Positions 27,349 through 30,000 of a DNA stretch of 30,000 nucleotides are shown in pieces (position 1 is the stretch's first letter; every line of letters begins with the position of its first letter). The notes beneath the pieces are model-generated. The model did no database searches and was not told the DNA's origin. It saw only the letters and a list, made by a program, of their open reading frames with translations. This stretch comes from Carex sylvatica (Eukaryota; Streptophyta; Magnoliopsida; Poales; Cyperaceae), in contig CAXKVR010000935.1 of the NCBI GenBank assembly GCA_964058845.1, forward strand, positions 217,501 through 247,500, read 5' to 3'. The position numbers were made by a program, and so were the translations under genes.

Positions 27349-27652
27349 AGGACTTGTATTATTTTGGGGAGTAGGGACTGGGTTTTTTTAAGTCTATTTC
27401 TCTAGGATTAGGGTAGAATCGGTTGGAGAGTCCTGATTTCGATGAACAAGAACTAGACTCATTAGATTTTTGAATAGGTTTAATGGAAATTAAAAAAGAG
27501 TTCGAAATAACACATTCATATGAATATGATAAAAGATTAGAAAGAAAGAAGAAATTTTTTTTTTTTTTCAATAGAAAGACTTTTGGAAACAAAAGTCAAA
27601 GATGAAGGACTAGAAGATATAATAACTCAATGTTTTTTAGAAATATTTTTCT

Positions 27653-27745
27653 AAAGGGAATCCTGAAAAGATTCCATATCAAGAGGAACAAGAACCAGAA
27701 GAATCAACAGATTCTGAAAATTCTGATCATCTTCTTTTTTTTTTT
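27653..27745 (+). pseudogene. possible acidic-linker remnant of the IF1-like ORF
   Basis: One frame reads GNPEKIPYQEEQEPEE followed by STDSENSDH and then a poly-T tract. This resembles the acidic linker of the ORF at 18061-18783 (QEPEPEFEEE and STDSDDES). Both flanks are frame-broken. It lies upstream of rpl22 and before the second IF1-like ORF. Acidic low-complexity sequence can be similar by chance, so this is tentative. Confidence 0.3.
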
Positions 27746-27814
27746 TTTTTGATTTCTTTTTGTATTTTTTGTTATAATTGCTATGATAACTATACTTGCT
27801 AGTTTTTTTTAAAC

Positions 27815-28315
27815 TTGAATGAAGTTAGGTTGAGATTAAAAAAAAAGAAAGGATCTTTTTTATTTAATATGAAATGGATATCTCCGTATCTTCCTTACAA
27901 GAATCTTATGAGAAATCTTAAAAAACTAGGGAATAACCCTATGAAAAAGAACTCAAGTTTAATTAAAGGAGTCCAAGTTTTAACTCAACATATAGGTATT
28001 TCTGCTTCCAAAACGCGAAGAATAAGTGATCAGATTCGCGGACATTCTTATGAAGAAACACTTACGATACTCAAATTCATACCTTATCAAGCATCTTCTC
28101 TCATTTTCAAATTAGTTTATTCTGCAGCAAAAAATGCTAATCATAATATGGGTTTAAACAATGCTGAATTATTCATTAGTAAAGCCGAAGTCAATAGGAG
28201 TACTATTAGAAAAAAGACAAGACTCTGTACTCAAGGACACAGTTACCCAATAAAAAGAATCACGTGTCTTATAACAATCGTACTAAAGGAAAAATCGAAA
28301 TCTTTATTAGATTAA
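27815..28315 (+). CDS. rpl22: 50S ribosomal protein L22
   Basis: L22 binds 23S rRNA near the peptide exit tunnel. The frame contains the family core: [28 protein letters not shown]-like [26 protein letters not shown] and [17 protein letters not shown]. Up to 166 residues are open. The core starts near residue 49, so the first 40 or so residues are an unusual Lys-rich extension and the true start may be an internal ATG (27943 is one option). Its usual neighbours rps19 and rps3 are absent. Retention of plastid rpl22 excludes lineages that lost it, such as legumes. Confidence 0.88.
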   Translation: MNEVRLRLKKKKGSFLFNMKWISPYLPYKNLMRNLKKLGNNPMKKNSSLIKGVQVLTQHIGISASKTRRISDQIRGHSYEETLTILKFIPYQASSLIFKLVYSAAKNANHNMGLNNAELFISKAEVNRSTIRKKTRLCTQGHSYPIKRITCLITIVLKEKSKSLLD

Positions 28316-28614
28316 TCTAAAATTTAGATATTAAATTAAAAAGATATGGATATGGATGAGAAAAATAAAGTAAAAAAAGAATACTTGTATTAAACCAATA
28401 AAGAATACTCGTATGAAACAAGTTCAAGTTAGAAATAGCAGCTTTTCAGATAAGTTATACTATTCCGTATTATAATACGTACATGTTTTCAAAAATACAA
28501 ATATGATTCTTTGATTCGTTTTTTTTTCTTTTATGTTCATACAGCGATTTATATTTATATATATAACCTAGATCAAGAATATCATAAACCCTTTGTAATA
28601 AAAAGGGAGGACTT
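28316..28614. other. spacer upstream of the second IF1-like ORF
   Basis: A/T-rich sequence with no gene. It ends in a strong Shine-Dalgarno match, GGGAGG (28605-28610), five bases before an ATG at 28615. The GGAGGACTTATG context resembles the start of psaA (GAGGACTTAATG). Confidence 0.5.
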
Positions 28615-29128
28615 ATGTTGATATATAAATATAATCTAGCGTACATCGTCGACCAAGTTGATGAACGTACGTTCCAAGCCCGCTTCTTTTTTGATTGCGT
28701 GCGGGACTGATTTGACAGTCACGTGCTATCTATCTCATGAACTCTTTTACCGCGATATCCAACCTTTGGTGGGGGATCTGGTACGATTGGAATACAGCTC
28801 TGGTTTTGGACCAAGGGTCCATTATATCATTGAAGTGTTAGATTCTAAGATCAAAGAAGGATCTCCATGGGTATGGAACACAGTTCTGACCGAAATAATA
28901 GGCGAGTATGAGGAAATGGACGAGAGGATCCTCTACGCTAGCCTAGAGCCAGAACAAGTCGTCCCCTGCAAAGTGTTCGATTACTTACGCGATGCATTTA
29001 TACGAGATGGGGATATCGTCTTACTTGAGGTCAACGAAACAGATAGGTCGTTCTATAAAATCGTTGAAATTATTATTCCTGAGGAATTCCTTGAACTAAG
29101 AGTTTCAAATTTCGAAATATTCATTTAA
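28615..29128 (+). pseudogene. second two-domain IF1-like ORF, frameshifted near its start
   Basis: It is homologous to the ORF at 18061-18783 but lacks the membrane helix and acidic linker. From the ATG at 28615, with GGGAGG before it, the frame reads MLIYKYNLAYIVDQVDERTF and QAR, matching FQAR of copy 1. It then runs into a stop at 28708. The homology continues in another frame (ACGTDLTVTCYLSHELF, VGDLVRLEYS, then the second domain with VVPCKVFDYLRDAF and GDIVLLEV) to 29128. The switch lies at the run of six T near 28690 and equals one extra base. An internal start (near 28655) could express most of both domains. It is a broken gene, a homopolymer sequencing error, or a case of slippage. Confidence 0.6.
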
Positions 29129-29141
29129 TGAAGATGAGCTA

Positions 29142-29372
29142 ATGAAGGTTTGTACAACTATTCTTTTTTCACTAATGACTACTATCCCAGATACATCATG
29201 GTACGGGATTCTTTGGACTACAAGATCAAACCAAATTATAGAACAGGACCTCATAAATAACGTTCAACAAATTGGGATTCATTTAGCAACAGATTTTTTT
29301 CTTCCCTTTGAACTCATTTCTATAATTCTTTTAGTTTCCTTGATAGGTGCAATTACTATGGCTCGACAATAA
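29142..29372 (+). pseudogene. ndhG: NADH dehydrogenase-like subunit 6, C-terminal fragment
   Basis: NdhG is a membrane subunit of the plastid NDH complex in cyclic electron flow. The frame carries only its last 75 residues or so, of about 176: [40 protein letters not shown], and [17 protein letters not shown] to MARQ. The N-terminal transmembrane region is absent; homology begins at about 29148, right after the IF1-like ORF ends. The remaining part is undamaged. The fusion suggests the IF1-like segment recombined into ndhG or that a break fell there. Confidence 0.85.
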
Positions 29373-29918
29373 TAAATACTTAGAATGATTCCAAATTCTT
29401 AGAATTCTAAATTCTAAATAAAAAAACTCTAAATTTTTGGTCTAAAACTAAATATATAAATATAGTAATTCAGTTGAAAATATTAAGCAATTAAGTTTTA
29501 TATTCAGTTTAAAATAAAAAAAATATAAAATAAACAAGTACGTAGTTAATTTTTTCTTTTTTTTATAGAGTTCCTTTCAAAAACAAAGCATTAAATTGGA
29601 GTTTGATAGAAAAGGGCTTTTCTTGGATTTGAATGGATGACTTTTATCATCAAAAACCTATTTTTACCACTTCAAGAATTATTTTTTAACGTAATTAAGA
29701 TCGAAGTACCCGGTTGGACATGCATAGGATGTTCATTTTCCAGTAGATTCCAACCTGGTTATACCTAGTTAAACCCAACTGAGTGACCTTAATTTGTTAT
29801 TTCTGACAGAATTTTGTTATTTCTGGTATGTTCCTGATTTCTTGATTTTTCCTGATTAGAAAAATCTTTTATGAACTAAAAAAAAATGTTCCGAAATGTT
29901 ATTTTTTATGGAACCTTA
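29373..29918. other. terminal plastid spacer with a second tRNA-like remnant
   Basis: A/T-rich plastid-type sequence without a gene. Positions 29568-29676 repeat, with divergence, the segment 27229-27348 that contains the trnT-like remnant (here minus strand 29676-29614). No ndhE, the usual neighbour of ndhG, is visible. The last bases (CCTTATA) abut the telomere repeat. Confidence 0.6.
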
Positions 29919-30000
29919 TAGGGTTTAGGGTTTAGGGTTTAGGGTTTAGGGTTTAGGGTTTAGGGTTTAGGGTTTAGGGTTTAGGGTTTAGGGTTTAGGG
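29919..30000 (+). repeat. plant telomere array (TTTAGGG)n
   Basis: After TAGGG (29919-29923) there are eleven exact TTTAGGG units to the window edge. The orientation is that of a right-hand chromosome end. Whether the array stops here or continues cannot be seen. Confidence 0.95.

Noticed and set aside
27359..27592. 77-codon minus-strand frame upstream of rpl22
   Set aside because: Low-complexity Ser, Lys and Phe composition with long A/T runs and no recognisable family.

Overview
This window joins three sorts of DNA that normally lie apart. Positions 1-7214 are nuclear ribosomal DNA of a flowering plant: a repeat-rich intergenic spacer, the 5' external transcribed spacer and the first 198 nt of an 18S rRNA gene. 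Positions 7215-7328 are telomere-type repeats. Positions about 7329-29918 are plastid DNA, and 29919-30000 is a clean array of the plant telomere repeat TTTAGGG. The angiosperm call rests on the 18S 5' end, the TTTAGGG repeats, and plastid genes with land-plant introns in atpF, trnG-UCC and petB. The simplest reading is a nuclear chromosome end whose rDNA was broken, capped with telomere repeat, and then extended with about 22.6 kb of plastid DNA and a terminal telomere. A chimeric assembly cannot be excluded.

rDNA layout: a short satellite fragment and A/T-rich filler (1-500); a spacer block with a candidate Pol I start motif (520-655); about 25 copies of a 153-bp satellite (660-4447); a second copy of the spacer block (4490-4632); a GC-rich array with a period near 21 bp (4640-6070); an 83-bp tandem duplication (6090-6242); unique transcribed spacer; then 18S, which stops at a GGG that starts the telomere repeats.

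Plastid layout: petB exon 1 with a piece of its intron, psbH(-), psbN(+), psbT(-), psbB(-); a truncated clpP(+); a decayed trnR-UCU copy; psaA, psaB, rps14 and a second rps14; a two-domain IF1-like ORF; atpI, atpH, atpF and atpA; trnR-UCU(-), split trnG-UCC(-), trnS-GCU(+), psbI(-), psbK(-); then rpl22, a frameshifted second IF1-like ORF and the C-terminal end of ndhG. Blocks such as psbB-psbH, psaA-psaB-rps14 and atpI-atpA-trnR-trnG-trnS-psbI-psbK keep the usual angiosperm order. The joins between blocks do not. Plastomes this rearranged, with decaying clpP, occur in several lineages (for example Campanulaceae, Ericaceae, Geraniaceae); I do not assign one. Intact rpl22 argues against legumes.

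The kept genes encode photosystem II (psbB, psbH, psbT, psbI, psbK, assembly factor psbN), the photosystem I core (psaA, psaB), most of the plastid ATP synthase (atpI, atpH, atpF, atpA) and two ribosomal proteins (rps14, rpl22). Nearly all are full length, so the plastid DNA is either real plastome or a very recent nuclear copy. The most unusual content is a pair of related ORFs (18061-18783 and 28615-29128). Each carries two tandem OB-like domains resembling bacterial/plastid translation initiation factor IF1. The first also has an N-terminal membrane helix and an acidic linker, and both use more G/C-ending codons than their neighbours.
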